From Coleophoma eucalyptorum (lineage: Eukaryota; Ascomycota; Leotiomycetes; Helotiales; Dermateaceae), in assembly GCA_026120035.1 (NCBI GenBank), contig JALRME010000026.1, forward strand, positions 434,001 to 498,000: 64,000 nucleotides of DNA, given 5' to 3'. Below the pieces are notes generated by a model. That model searched no databases. It was not told where the DNA came from and saw only the letters and a list, made by a program, of their open reading frames with translations. Positions 35,271 to 46,994 of this stretch are shown here, one piece after another. How positions within the stretch are numbered: position 1 is the first letter of the stretch; the number at the start of each line of letters is the position of its first letter. A program made the translations under genes and the position numbers.

Positions 35271-36746
35271 TTATTTAACCTTCTGCACCCTCGACAACCC
35301 ACACGTTTCTAATACCCTCTGCACCATAACCGAAAAGCCACCATAGAACGTCTCTACGATCGAACTCCAAATCATGCCCGGGATACTCTTATCGGGATCT
35401 GGTTTAAGACCATTACCTAATCTTCTCATGTTGAAGTAGAAGAGTTGAATAGGTAAACTACCTCCGACGACCTTGATCGGGACCAAGTTTGAGAACCATT
35501 GCCCCTTGACGATATGTGGCCGCGCCAGAGCCTCTTCGTCGCTAAGAGCGTCGTTAAGGAGTAAACGCTTAGGAATATCGGGCTCGAGAACGGCTGTGCG
35601 ACCAAGTCCAATAAGATCGCACGCTGAAGAAGCGATGGCATCAGCCATGCCATTCCTACTTCGAAACCCGCCGGAAAGTTGAATGGGGCATTTCTTGTCT
35701 GGAAGTTGAGCGATTCTTTCTGCAAACTGGGTGTAGTATGATTCTCTTATGCGCGTCGACTCGCGGATCTGAGGTGCTTTACTCATCGTTTGCTTGCCAA
35801 AACTGTTGTGCAGACCAGAGTTCTTCTGTTCCGCATTGCCGCCACTGATCTCTACAAAGTCAACCATACCGCAAGTGACCAGCCAGCGGACTTGTTCGAG
35901 AGCTTCGTCTTGGGAAAGGCCGCCTTCAGCCATGTAGTCTCCAGAGTTGAGCTTCACACTAAGGCAGAACGGCGGCGGACATTCATCGCGGATCTCCGTT
36001 ACAAGTCGCTTGAGCAACTTCAGTCTTCCTTCCGGATTCCCGCCATAATCATCCGTTCGTCGGTTAGTATGCGGGCTGAGAAACTGGCTCAGCAGGAAAC
36101 CATGCGCGCCATGAAGCTGGATGCCTTTGAATCCTGCAACCTTCGCTACGCGAGCACCACGTTTCCAATCTTCCACGGCGCCGTCAATCTCGGCGAGGTC
36201 CATAGCCTTGGGCGTTCCAAGAAGTTTAGACACAGCCAGCTTGTCAAGCCATCTGTCGCCAAGCTGCACCGGTACAGATGAGGGACAAAGGGTTGGCATA
36301 TCCACTGGTCTGTTTCCGGCTCCAGCCGGGGACATTCTCCCAGGATGGGCGAGCTGCACGATACAAGGCGTGCCCTTTGACTGGGCAATCTCTGCCCATC
36401 GCTTCCACGATTCGACATGTGGTGCAGAAAGAGCGTCCCGGTGGCACACAACATCCCCGGCGATTGAGAGGACTAGCAAATTTCAGCTCGCTACTCTGGT
36501 CGACTTATTCAAGCACTTACATCGCATATCAATCTGGACCTGGCCCGTTATGATAAGGCCATAATTGGCCTCGGCCCATTGTCCATACAGATTCTTAAAC
36601 TTGTCAATCGGGGGATCAAAGAACGGTGGAACGGCAAGCGTCTCTTGCATAGGACATTTAACAAGGCGATTGGGCAACACCAGACCACAAGGCAGCCTTA
36701 GTGGTTGAGCGAGGACTTCGGTAGGGGAGAGTTTTCGAGCAGCCAT
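35271..36746 (-). CDS. NADH:flavin oxidoreductase, Old Yellow Enzyme-like
   Basis: FMN-dependent ene-reductase/NADH oxidase family protein. Two exons, 36746-36521 and 36472-35271, join in phase to 475 aa; the join gives QIDMR-FLSIAGDVV, which fits the barrel strand after the ITGQVQ motif. Family landmarks: LPNRLVKCPMQE near the start, CIVQLAHPGRMS, GIQLHGAHGFLLSQFLSPHTN (active-site His pair replaced in the usual HGAHG form), TDDYGG and GLGRTAVLEPD (phosphate-binding end of the barrel). The C-terminal 80 residues contain a weakly hydrophobic helix after FYGGFSVM. There is no 4Fe-4S domain, so it is the short OYE-like class. The substrate is unknown; nothing adjacent suggests a pathway. Confidence 0.9.
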
Positions 36747-37673
36747 TTCGGGTAGGAAAGGTGGTAAAATGGACTAACAGCTAGACAGAGCGACAGACGA
36801 TAATATATACAGGAGAACTGGAACAGAGAGATCCACCCTGCCGCAGTCATGATAAGAAGACAATTCCCGGTCCTGGTCCATGAAATCTTCGTGCACGAAC
36901 GACATAGGCACGACCCACAAGGCTCTCCGTAGATGCTCCGAGGAAACATCTGGGACGCCACGAGATTGATTGCTGGAGTACCTTGGTATTATTGGGTAAG
37001 AAATCGGCTTTCAAGAGCCTGCACCAAGGAACCAGCTCATTGCTTATCAGTTGCAATCACTGGTGTTAACGCGGCGCGTATCCCCGGGGCCCTGGGATGG
37101 GATTTGAACCTAGTAATCACGTGAGATAATTGATGACGCCTTCACCTAGTTCGGTACATCGGACTATTCAATGAGGTGATTGTCTCCAGTTCGGTGATTG
37201 AAAAAACATCTCGTTAAAAACCTAGATAAGATCTGCTGTACTGTAAGGGAGAAGAGACCTACCGAGACTGCTTAGCAGTATGTTGGAATTTGACGACTTC
37301 GACTTCTGCTGGATGCACAACACCACTCGAGTATCGTGGTAGATACAATTGATAGAGCTATACAGGGCTCTCAAAACCATTTCACATTTTATATTTCACA
37401 TGGGCAGAGATAATAAATCATAGAGAACCTTTTATTTTGAATTTCTGTAAAATTCTTCCTCTCGTCTGTTGCTACTACAGTACATTTTGTAGAATTAAGA
37501 AGACGTGTGTGCTGCAATGATCAGAAAGCGACGTTCAATCATTCAAAAGCGTGTGAAGTAGAAAACGCAAGTGCTCATAATGCAATTGAGAATGACCATT
37601 CGTAATATAAACCGGATCCGTCATACTCCGCAAAGAAAAACCCGCAAATGAAGACACCTCATCAATCCCGTAT
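36747..37673. other. Intergenic: oxidoreductase promoter and HSP90 3' side
   Basis: No gene is seen. A stretch near 37095-37115 reads on the minus strand like a tRNA T-loop (GGTTCAAATCC), but flanking stems do not pair, so no tRNA is called. Confidence 0.5.
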
Positions 37674-39835
37674 TTAGTCGACCTCCTCCATGGCGCTCTC
37701 TGCTGGGGCATCACCGGTAGCCTCCTCAGCAGCGGCCTCCTCAGCAGTCTCTGGCTCCTCATCAACGTTCAAGCCCAATGAGACAAGCTTGTGGATGCGC
37801 TCAGCAAATCCAGCTGGCTCCTCAATGGTGAAACCGGAGACGAGCAGGGAGGTCTCGAAGAGGAGTTGGGTGATAGACTTGACAGTTCGGTCGTTCTCAC
37901 CGTCAGACTCAACCTTCTTCTTGAGCTCCTTGATGATAGGGGACTTTGGTGAGATCTCGAAGGTCTTCTTTGAAGACATGTAAGAGCTCATGGAGGTGTC
38001 ACGAAGAGCCTGAGCCTTCATGATACGCTCCATGTTGGCGGACCAACCGAATTGGCCGGTACGGATGGCGCAAGGAGCGCCAACCAACTTGTGGCTGACA
38101 ACAACCTTCTCAACCTTGTCACCGAGGACGTTCTTGAGAGCCTTGGCAAGACCCTCGAACTCCTTCTCCTCGATCTCACGTTGCTTCTTCTCCTCCTCGG
38201 TCTCCTCAAGCTCGAAGTCCTTGGTGATATCAACAAGCTTCTTGCCCTCGAACTCCTTGAGTTGAGTCATGGCGTACTCGTCAATTGGGTCAACGAGGAA
38301 GAGAACCTCGAAGTTCTTCTCCTTGAGTGCATCAAGGAAAGGAGACTTCTGGACAGCCTTGAGGGACTCGCCAGTGATGTAGTACATGTTCTTCTGGTGC
38401 TCAGGCATGCGGGTGACGTAGTCTTGGAGGGAGGTAACATCATCACCGGACTTGGTGGAGCTGAATCGGAGGAGCTTGGAAAGAGCAGCACGGTTTTGGG
38501 AGTCCTCGTGGATACCAAGCTTGATGTTCTTGCTGAAAGCAGTGTAGAACTTGTCGAAGTTCTCCTTGTCCTCAGCGATCTCGCCGAAGAGCTCAAGAAC
38601 CTTCTTGACGATGTTCTTCTTGATGACCTTCATGATCTTGTTCTGTTGGAGAGTCTCACGGGACAAGTTGAGAGGGAGATCCTCAGAGTCAACAACACCC
38701 TTGACGAAGCTCAACCACTCAGGAATGAGATCAGTGGCATCATCAGTGATGAAGACACGGCGGACGTAGAGCTTGATGTTGTTCTTGGTCTTCTTGGTCT
38801 CGAAAAGATCGAATGGTGCGCGCTTTGGAACGAAAAGGATAGCGCGGAACTCAAGTTGACCCTCAACGGAGAAGTGCTTGACGGCAAGGTGGTCCTCCCA
38901 GTCGTTGGAGAGAGACTTGTAGAAGGCACCGTACTCCTCTGGGGTGATGTCTGATGGGTTTCGGGTCCAGATTGGCTTTTGCTTGTTGAGCTCCTCCTCC
39001 TCGATCTTGCTCTCCTTGATCTTCTTGGTCTTCTTCTCCTTTTTCTCCTCCTCCTCGTCATCGACCTCCTCAATCTTGGCCTTCTTCTCATCACCTTCCT
39101 CCTCCTTGGTCTCCTCAGCCTCCTCATCAGGAACCTCAGTCTCAGTCTCCTTCAAGACGTGAAGGTAGATTGGGTATGAGATGAACTCGGAGTGCTTCTT
39201 GATAACCTCCTTGATCTTGGCCTCGTTCAAGTAGTCGAGTTGCTCCTCCTTCAAGTGAAGGATGATCTTAGTACCGCGGCCGAGTGGCTCACCCTCGGTG
39301 TCTTGGGTGAGGGTGAAGGTTCCACCAGCGCTGGACTCCCAGATGTATTGCTCGTCATCGTTGTTCTTTGAGACGACGGTAACTCTGTCGGCAACAAGGT
39401 ATGCAGAGTAGAAACCAACACCGAATTGACCAATCATAGAGATATCAGCACCTGCGGTGAGAGCCTCCATAAATTGCTTGGTGCCTGATCGTGCGATCGT
39501 ACCAAGGTTGTTGACGAGATCCTATTTAAAAGTTAGTAAAAAGTACCAAATGACATTGAGAAGTTTGTACATACAGCCTTGGTCATACCAATACCAGTAT
39601 CGCGGATGGTGAGGGTCTTGTTCTCCTTGTCTGGGATAATGTCGATACGGAGGTCCTTGCCAGTCTCAAGCTTACTTGAGTCTGAGAGAGCCTCATATCT
39701 AATCTTGTCGAGCGCATCGGAACAGTTGGAAACAAGTTCTCTCAGGAAGATCTCCTTGTTTGAGTAGACTGTGTTGATGATAAGGGAGAGCAGCTGAGAA
39801 ATCTCAGCCTGGAACTCAAAGGTCTCGCCAGGCAT
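37674..39835 (-). CDS. HSP90: Cytosolic molecular chaperone Hsp90
   Basis: ATP-driven chaperone for kinases, transcription factors and other clients. Two coding exons, 39835-39575 and 39521-37674, give 702 aa. The GHKL ATPase domain shows [41 protein letters not shown] across the intron, and [16 protein letters not shown] long acidic/lysine-rich linker (about residues 210-265) separates it from the middle domain, which carries [12 protein letters not shown] with the catalytic arginine. The chain ends with the TPR-binding pentapeptide MEEVD, marking it as cytosolic rather than ER. An intron right after MTKA, a probable 5' UTR intron (40038-39861) and a heat-shock-element-like site upstream complete the gene. 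Confidence 0.98.
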
Positions 39836-40644
39836 GATTGCGGTTGTGAAATTTCTTGATCTATAGGTTTGCGAAGGTCAGCAGAAGCTCATTGAGATGA
39901 TGCGAATGCAAATGCTCAGAAGCGTGGCTTTAGGTTGCTGAAGATGAGCAGCTTGGAGAAGCTCACCCGTGCAAGGCTGAGAGCAAGTCGAGCTTTCTTG
40001 AGCAGATGCAAGATGGGATAAGAGGGGTAATAACTAACCTTGGTTCTATTCTTGATGTCTAATGACTTGATCGTACAGTTCGTAATGAAGAGATAGAAAT
40101 TTGGGCGGAGAAAATTAATAGAGTGTGGATTGAATGAAGAAGGGAGGGAAGAAGGAGAAGTTCAGGTTGAAGTCTGGCAGTAAATATGCTTAGCGTGAAA
40201 GCTGGGCGGATTTCCAGAGGCTTCCACAGAATTCGAGTTGTTGCCAGGCACAACTAAAAACGGACAAGGGGGCAAGGGCCAGCCAGCAGCGAAAAAGTTG
40301 AGCCTCTGGGACACAGCCAGGTTCTACAATCTTCCACCTCTCCATGGTTAGAGCCAGAGGACAATCGCATCTTTCCTTCCCCCCCACAACCTTCCAGCCG
40401 CTTCATTCTTTCATAGAAACTCTGCTTCACCCATTGTACTGTATGCACTGTACTGCTGCTGTACCCGGCCTATCTTATCGATTCCACCAGTTTCGCCTCC
40501 AACGTTCACATGCGGGATTACATAAGCCACATCAGCTGATCGAACCATGCCCATGCCCCCGGTTTTGTAGTCATTGGCCATTGTCGAGCTGCTTTGCTTT
40601 TTATTACATTATACTACGTACCGGCCTTGCCATCTCGCGGAATT
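39836..40644. promoter_or_regulatory. HSP90 upstream region with probable 5' UTR intron
   Basis: On the minus strand a GTTAGT donor at 40038 and a CCTATAG acceptor at 39861 bracket a 178-nt segment that would leave a short leader ending 26 bases before the HSP90 ATG. Leader introns are common in fungal Hsp90 genes, but no transcript evidence is available here. The rest holds the HSP90 promoter and the 3' side of the beta-propeller gene. Confidence 0.5.
40212..40224. promoter_or_regulatory. Heat-shock-element-like site of HSP90
   Basis: TTCCAGAGGCTTC fits the alternating TTCnnGAAnnTTC pattern of three heat-shock-factor pentamers with a single mismatch (GAG for GAA). It lies about 375 bp upstream of the HSP90 start codon, and about 170 bp upstream of the putative leader intron donor. 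Binding is inferred only from the pattern. Confidence 0.4.
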
Positions 40645-41754
40645 TCAATCGGCCCCATCCAAGTGCGCAAGAGCAATGCCTGTTAGAGTGCCCAAGTCTG
40701 GAAAGAGAACCTGCTCGTTCTGCCCATCCAGGTCGGCTCTGTAGACGCCGCCGAGAAGGTCTGTGATATACATGGACTTCTCCCGCTCGTCCAAAGCCAA
40801 GCCGACACCTTCGTGCAGTTTGCGTACGAGGATCTCGTGCTTCGATTTCTCACCTCTCCCGGGGATCTTGGCTCGATTGACGGTATTACCGTAAGGGATA
40901 CTATCAAGGAGTCAGTCTACCGGCGCGCAACGACCTTGATTAGTTAGACTTACTCTCCCCTGTCAGTCCAGTACAGATACTGTTCTTGAAGGTCCAGCTC
41001 AAGATCTTTAGGTTGTCAGCCTGTGTGCTTCTGATTTGCTCTGATTTGTTCAAGCTTTAGCACCTACCGATAGGCTCAGGCAATCCATCGAAGAGAGTCT
41101 CGATCTCTCGGTCTCCTTCAGATTCCAGAAGACATCTAAAGATCCTCCCCTTCCCACCCTTTGGCGAGCCTTTCTGTGTCCAATAAACATATCCCGCAGC
41201 CTCGTCTACCTCAATACCTACACACCACCTCAAGTAATCTTTCCTATGCTCCGAGTTCTCCACATCTCCATTCTTCACCAGAGTCTCCACGTTGTTGCCG
41301 TCTAGGTCGCAGCGCATAACACGCATGCCCTCGCGATCACACCAGTACAACTTTTTGGATTTTTCTGCAATCACCAATTGTTTGGGAGTGTGAGTTTTCT
41401 GCCCTGCTGATAGAATCGTCGTAAGGTTTGAACCGTCGATATTGCATCGCTGAATGCTGCCGGCATTGGTCCAGCCATCGGGTGATGGCTGCCCCATATT
41501 GGTAAAGTAGATGTAGTCATGTTCGGCCTGGAGGAGGTTGGTGTCAGCTGCATATGCTCCATCCAAGCCTCGGGACTGGTGCGAAGTATCTTGGCACATA
41601 CACTTATTGCTATGCCATCTGGATGATCATGTAAACCAGTGACTAGATCGCGAGGGGATGAACCATCTGCTAAACAAGTGAAGATACGACCATTCAATGG
41701 CCCAGTGGGGTGATCAGTCTCGCCTTGGTCGAGTATAAAAAGATGAGCAGGCAT
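40645..41754 (-). CDS. YWTD-type six-bladed beta-propeller protein (LDL-receptor-class B-like)
   Basis: Four exons: 41754-41602, 41527-41068, 41005-40954 and 40900-40645, all joins in phase, giving 306 aa. The acceptors were picked to restore propeller blades, e.g. DGIAIS-AEHDYIYFTNMG and EPI-DLELDLQEQYLYWTDRG. Repeated Tyr-Trp-Thr-Asp-type strands (DYIYFTNMG, KKLYWCDREG, GYVYWTQKG, QYLYWTDRG, KSMYITD) with intervening RCDLDG-type turns are typical of LDL-receptor class B/YWTD propellers. It has no signal peptide or transmembrane helix, so it is probably cytosolic, unlike animal LDL-receptor relatives. Proteins of this kind are common in filamentous fungi but their function is not known. It lies head-to-tail behind HSP90 with an 809-bp gap. 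Confidence 0.82.
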
Positions 41755-42244
41755 ATTGGAGTCAAGGGATGGAAGAACGCAAAGTTTACGAAGAGCTTTG
41801 TTTTACTGCCGCATGTCAACAGATTAAAAAAAAAACTAGAAGAAAGTTTATGGTAAGAGAAGGCACACTTTGAATTCGACAGCACTTAAATACATGAATG
41901 ATGTAGTGGCTTGAGATGCAGGAGCCGTCATCGCCGGACCGTGCCTCATTAATAAGCGACATATACCGATGCTTCATACCAATGGAGCTGCCTTTTATGA
42001 GTACAGTATCATGATACAGACTGCTGGGATCCGAGGTAATTCACGATTGCTTTTATTTCACTTAGTCCTGTTTACTATGCAACGCCTTTCCCTGGTATCG
42101 CGATCTGTATCAAAATACGCCCTCCCACCTCCACCTAAGACATCCAGAATTATAATGGTAAAAGGTGCATCGCAATGCACTGAGCAATGCCGTCTGAAGC
42201 CTAACCTTCTTAGATATCTTCCCGTTTACCCTAGGCAGTACCGC
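41755..42244. other. Intergenic: beta-propeller promoter and TAF5 3' side
   Basis: It contains a poly-A run at 41826-41836 and otherwise unremarkable sequence. No gene is seen. Confidence 0.5.
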
Positions 42245-45069
42245 TCAAGGTAAATAGCACCCTCCAGCCAAGACCAAGTTCATTCTCGTAAACTTCACCT
42301 TGTACACCGGTGATTTCTTGGTGGGGAAAGCACTAATCTGGTCAGGCGAGATCATAGTATCTTTACCCTTCTTCTTGACTGCACCAACCACACCTGTTGC
42401 GGCACTGGGCTGAGATGCTGCGGTGGTACCATTGATCCTTGTCGCATCAGCCTGACCACCGGTGCCAATTACCTCGCCATCTGCATTTTTGTGAGGGTCT
42501 GCGGGGACCTCAATGTCCCAGATTCGAACTGTGCCGTCGGCTCCAGCAGAGGTAAGAACCGTGGATTCAACACTGAAAGACAGAGACCAGATGCCGCCCT
42601 TTCCATGACCTCTGCAGCGCTTAATCATAGTCCCTTTTGCCAGATCCCAGAGAATGATATGTCCTTCGCCATCGGCCGAAGCAAGAATTTTGCCATTTGG
42701 AGCGCATTCGAGAGCACTGATAAAGCCCTGGTGTCCGGTGAACACGCGCACACAATGACCAGTTACGAACGACCACATTCGGACTGTTTTATCGGCTTCA
42801 TCGCTTGCCGAGAAAATATAAGCACCGTTTGGATGCCATGCAACTTGGTTGACATTGGAATCGTGACCGATCATCATTCTGAGGTAAGAAATGTGGTCCT
42901 GACCCCATACTCGAACTGTCTTATCCCAACCACAAGTTGCAAAGTAATGCCCAAAAGGACCCCACCGAACGTTCCACACAGGTCCTTCATGACCTTTATA
43001 GACGACCAAGCATGTCCAAGCCTCCAATGACCAGAGTCTGATTGTCTTATCAGATGACGATGAGAGGAGAAGTCTCGGCGCTGTTGATGGCGTGGAAGAA
43101 TCTGCATTGTCAGGACCTTCGATTGATGGGGAGAATGACACGCTATAAACCGGTGCAGAGTGTCCTATAAGCCGACGGGAGCTTGCAGGGGCTTGCTCGA
43201 TACCATTTGCTTGAACAACGGATGGGAGTGCTTCGCCGTGCATGTTCCACACTCGAATATAAGACTCTTCAGTGCCTACGGCGACGAGATTGTTATCATC
43301 TGAGAATTCGATACAGGTAATACTATTCAAAAGTTAGACGTTGCCAATACGCTGGTTCTGGAGAAACTTACCTATCTAGCGTATTGTGGAATGTGAACAT
43401 GCACACAGAAACAGCAGGCCCGATCCCACCAGTACGACCTTCAATCTTGAATCGATCACGGTTCTCTTTCACTTTCTGAACCTCCATCACTACATCCCGG
43501 GCTCGCGAAGGGGGTAGCGGTATCTCATTACGCGGCAGTGCTTCCACACTCTCCTCTCGTTTGATATTGTCGAATTCTTCGATTAGGGAAGGTTTACCAA
43601 ATTCTGGCGGATGCTTCGCGTCCTCATCCTCTAGCTCGGCGCGAACGTCTTGTTCAAGCTCAGGCTCCATAGGCATCATCCCAAGTTTTAGAGCCTCATT
43701 GTTGTTGGATATATCCTTGTTACTGACCCCTGTAAAAACTCCCTGAATTCCTTCTTGCAAATCCACATCATTATTGTCAGTTCCTCGTGCTTGATTGATG
43801 ATTGCCTCAAAACTATACTGGTCTATTGGACCTCGCGCTGTCTCTCGTATCTCACAGTATGTTTGAAGCAAGTAAACAATGACCGTGCCACCGAACTTGC
43901 CATTGGTTTCCAGGTAGGTGATTAGGTTGTAGTACACATGCGTGTTGAGCGGTAGACGGTACTTGTTCTCCCGGTAAAGCCTGGTTGTTTCATTTTCAAG
44001 TACATGAGGAGCCAGTGTGACAGTCTCGAATGTGCGCAGCTCGTCGGCGTGTACATTCTCAAATTGTGCTCGAAACTCTGCCAGATACTGCTGGGCATCG
44101 ATCGTGAAGCCATTGATAACTAGCTCCAGATACGAGTAGACATATATCGGCCATAATAGACGCCTGAGCTCAGCCTGGGGATAATTTAGCGCGTATAAGA
44201 GCAGTTCCTTGGTTTTGACATTACCTTATAGATATCCAGATTTTGGTCGATCCACTTGCTCAGAAGTCGAAATCCTTTGGAATACTTCAAAGTACCAAAG
44301 TCTTCAGCTCTTTCATGAGCAGGCTTGCCATCTTTGTCAAGGTGTGCAGACTCATTCCTAAGCATTTGCTCTGTTCTATTGTAGCCTTTCTTGACCAGAT
44401 ATTCGATAACCTTAATGTTTAACCCGTCAGCATTCATAGGAAAAGGAATACGAGACATGGTGAGTGTGTTGTGAGATGCAGAGCAACTAAAAACACACGA
44501 GCTCATCTGTGCTCGAGAGGTACATGGAGGATTGTGTGGGACAACAGCTGACAGAAGTTTGACAGTGTCCGGGATAGAAGTTAGGCTGACTGCGATAATT
44601 TGTTTTTGAGGCCACCTTCTAACGCAGCTCCCTGATTTTGATCTAAATGGAAGGAACTGTCCTTGTAGCCAATCCTAGAAACGGTCTCCTTGGTACATGT
44701 GCTTTGCCTTCTAGCCTCCCCAGAACTGCTGGGAGGACGTTTCTAAGTGCTGGTTGCACTTTCCTTTCTTTCCACTCGGATAATACAAGTATCAAAGCAA
44801 CTACTCATAAGCAACACTTGTATGCTTTGCACCAGGTTGTTTGACAACTGCCAATAGACACGGCTAGGCCCTTATCAGGCTTTACAATGCTTGGCAGAGA
44901 TGTTCGGTGGCAATGTTAACATTAAAGGGTATCTTACAATTTGATTTAGATTTTGTTGCGACATGTTTTGAGCAGGAGGAGGCGGCCCTTGGGTTCCATG
45001 CTGTTGTTGCATTCCCATTCCCGCACTTGGTGGGCCATTCCCAGCGCTCTGTGGAAGGTGATTAGACAT
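42245..45069 (-). CDS. TAF5: TFIID/SAGA subunit TAF5 (LisH, NTD2, WD40)
   Basis: Scaffold subunit shared by TFIID and, in yeast, SAGA. Preferred exons: 45069-44938, 44410-44225, 44174-43372 and 43322-42245, all in phase, 732 aa. The Gln/Pro-rich first exon ends QQNLNQI and its join to [17 protein letters not shown] gives a complete LisH helix pair. The simpler alternative starts at the ATG at 44458 (16 residues replacing exon 1; 704 aa), but those bases look like an intron end (pyrimidine tract, CTGAC, then AG). NTD2 spans roughly residues 115-250 ([29 protein letters not shown]). Six to seven WD40 repeats follow from about residue 345, e.g. IRLWSLE, VRVWGQD, VRMWSFV, VRIWDIE, before the terminal [12 protein letters not shown]. 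It shares a 340-bp divergent promoter with MED11. Confidence 0.93.
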
Positions 45070-45409
45070 GTTTCCTGATCCTTTCTGCGATCCACCACCG
45101 CCCTATTCGATTCTATCCTATGCTTTTCTCATTCAAAATCGCATTGATGTATTATGATGAGTTGAACTGGGGAGGAACTATGTCGCATTCGATGATCTGT
45201 CACGAGATTTGGCGAAAGTGATGGAGAGGTTGCGATGGGAATCTCTGGAGATGTTCGAATGCGCGCTACTGCAGGCTAATTTTCTACCCGCAGAGCCTCA
45301 ATCCGAACCCCATCTTTTGCGTTTCAACCGCTACCTCTATTGTCTTCGTAGATCAATCCTTGCTACTAAGATTGATGTCCATTGCAAGTCGTATTACATC
45401 ATATCTAGA
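45070..45409. promoter_or_regulatory. Divergent promoter region, TAF5 and MED11
   Basis: Two Pol II machinery genes start on either side and point away from each other. No specific element is recognised. Confidence 0.45.
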
Positions 45410-45997
45410 ATGACATCTACAAGCAATCAGGTGGACGACACGTCTTTTGTGCCCTTCACAAAAGCTGAGCGCATACAGCAGCTCAATGACATTGACAAGG
45501 TACATGATTTCTCTGTGGATTAATGCGCTCGCGCTGATAAGTTGCCCAAGAGTATCACCCAACTTCTCCAATCCGCTGGACTTGCTACCAAGACCCTTTC
45601 GGCACTTCAAGACCCCGCAGAAAGCGCGTCTTCGGAACGCCGTGACGCCTTCCAAGCAGCCTCGAACTCATACCTGAAAACATTACAATCCGTCGACGTA
45701 AGACTTCGACGACAAATTTACGGCCTGGAGGAGGCCAATATCATACCAGCCGAGATAGCAAAAACAAAGAAAACTGTCGAGAAGGGCTCACAACGAGATG
45801 GACCTTCTACATCTGATCTCTCCATGGTCACTGAAGGAACAATGGGAAAGCTTGATATTGGATGGCTGAACAGCCGAAGTGGAAGAGTGGGAAGAGACAT
45901 GGAAGCTGAACTTTGGAGTAAGGCAAAGACATTTGTCGAACAGCTTGATGAAAAGAACAGCGAAGACAACAGCAGAGATCAAGATATGCATGACTGA
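45410..45997 (+). CDS. MED11: Mediator head-module subunit 11
   Basis: Med11 pairs with Med22 in the Mediator head and contacts the general transcription machinery. Two exons, 45410-45499 and 45551-45997, join DID K-SITQLLQ in phase to 178 aa. The start motif FVPFTKAERIQQLNDIDKSITQLLQSAG is the family hallmark, followed by amphipathic helices with SNSYLKTLQSVDVRLRRQIYGLEEANII. The C-terminal third is polar and probably disordered; filamentous fungi usually have a longer tail than the 115-residue yeast protein. The ATG at 45410 is the only one giving this N-terminus. Confidence 0.9.
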
Positions 45998-46994
45998 GGA
46001 TTTCGCTTTACCTGAATCGTCAGGAACCGAGATAATCGCAGCCAGTCAGCAGAGAAGATTCACCGTTCAGAGGATGTATCATTGTTGACTCTATCAAGTC
46101 ACTTACGAGTCTATAGCTGCTCGACGTAGCCTGCAAATATGCTACTTGGTCTCACATTAGCAATATGACCATAGCTATTGCTCTATTGAACCTGGGAACC
46201 TGCATCTTGGAAGGGGATTCTTCAATCTTTACTAGTTCGAGTCTTCACAACAATATTCCATGAAGCGTCCCGACTTCGAAATGATGTATAAAGTTGCTAT
46301 TAACAGGTATGGCAGCAATCTGGGAAACTCTGGGACATGGTTTTAAGAGACATATAATAAAAACGTACTCTAAAGAGAATACGGAGCTAGGGCGGCGCTG
46401 AGGCTATTGAGAATAGAAATGAATAAAGCGATGATGCAGTGGAAACTTCTATGGAGGGCAGTCCTACTCAACTGAAGAAAGAACTTCTGCCTTTAGAAAC
46501 TACGAAGAGTCATGAGTCCACGTCGCCCAGGCTGTTTTACCTGGATCGCACTATCCAACGTATCTTCAGAGTTATGAATATTTTGGGAGATTGTGATTTT
46601 CAGAACTGTGAAAGCATTGTCTCAATAGCAAAGCGGCTGACTTCTTGATAACCGTGCTTTAGACTGAAAGGCGCTACCATTATGTAGAAGATCAGATCTC
46701 TATAGTAAGTTTTTGAGCTCATACGTACAATGCCTTTTGGAGCTTGCATATCAATAATTTATGAAGCCTTGCAACAACAATCAGCCAATATTTCTGAACC
46801 CTTAATTTGCTTCTTCCTGTTGCTGAAAATCGCACAAATGTGAGCGACTTGCATGCTCAGCCCAGCTTCCGCACTGCACTCGCTTGATCCTGATTGGAGC
46901 ACCAATGACGACTTGGATGACCGAGACTCCGACGTCCAGCTAGAGAGCTCATCAATCACCATTCCACATCGATTATACCACCAATCCCCACGAA
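45998..46994. other. Intergenic: MED11 3' side and VPS5 promoter
   Basis: No open frame with coding character; no repeats found by eye. Confidence 0.5.

Noticed and set aside
37090..37120. tRNA-like T-loop (GGTTCAAATCC on the minus strand)
   Set aside because: The flanking bases do not form a T-stem or acceptor stem and no A-box was found at the right distance.
38052..38954. 300-codon open frame on the plus strand opposite HSP90
   Set aside because: It is the antisense shadow of the charged, Glu/Lys-rich HSP90 coding sequence and reads as Leu/Val/Glu-rich filler with no domain. HSP90 codon bias explains the lack of stops.
44875..45069. Independent small Gln/Pro-rich gene
   Set aside because: Its splice donor and phase fit the TAF5 LisH exon, so it is better explained as TAF5 exon 1.
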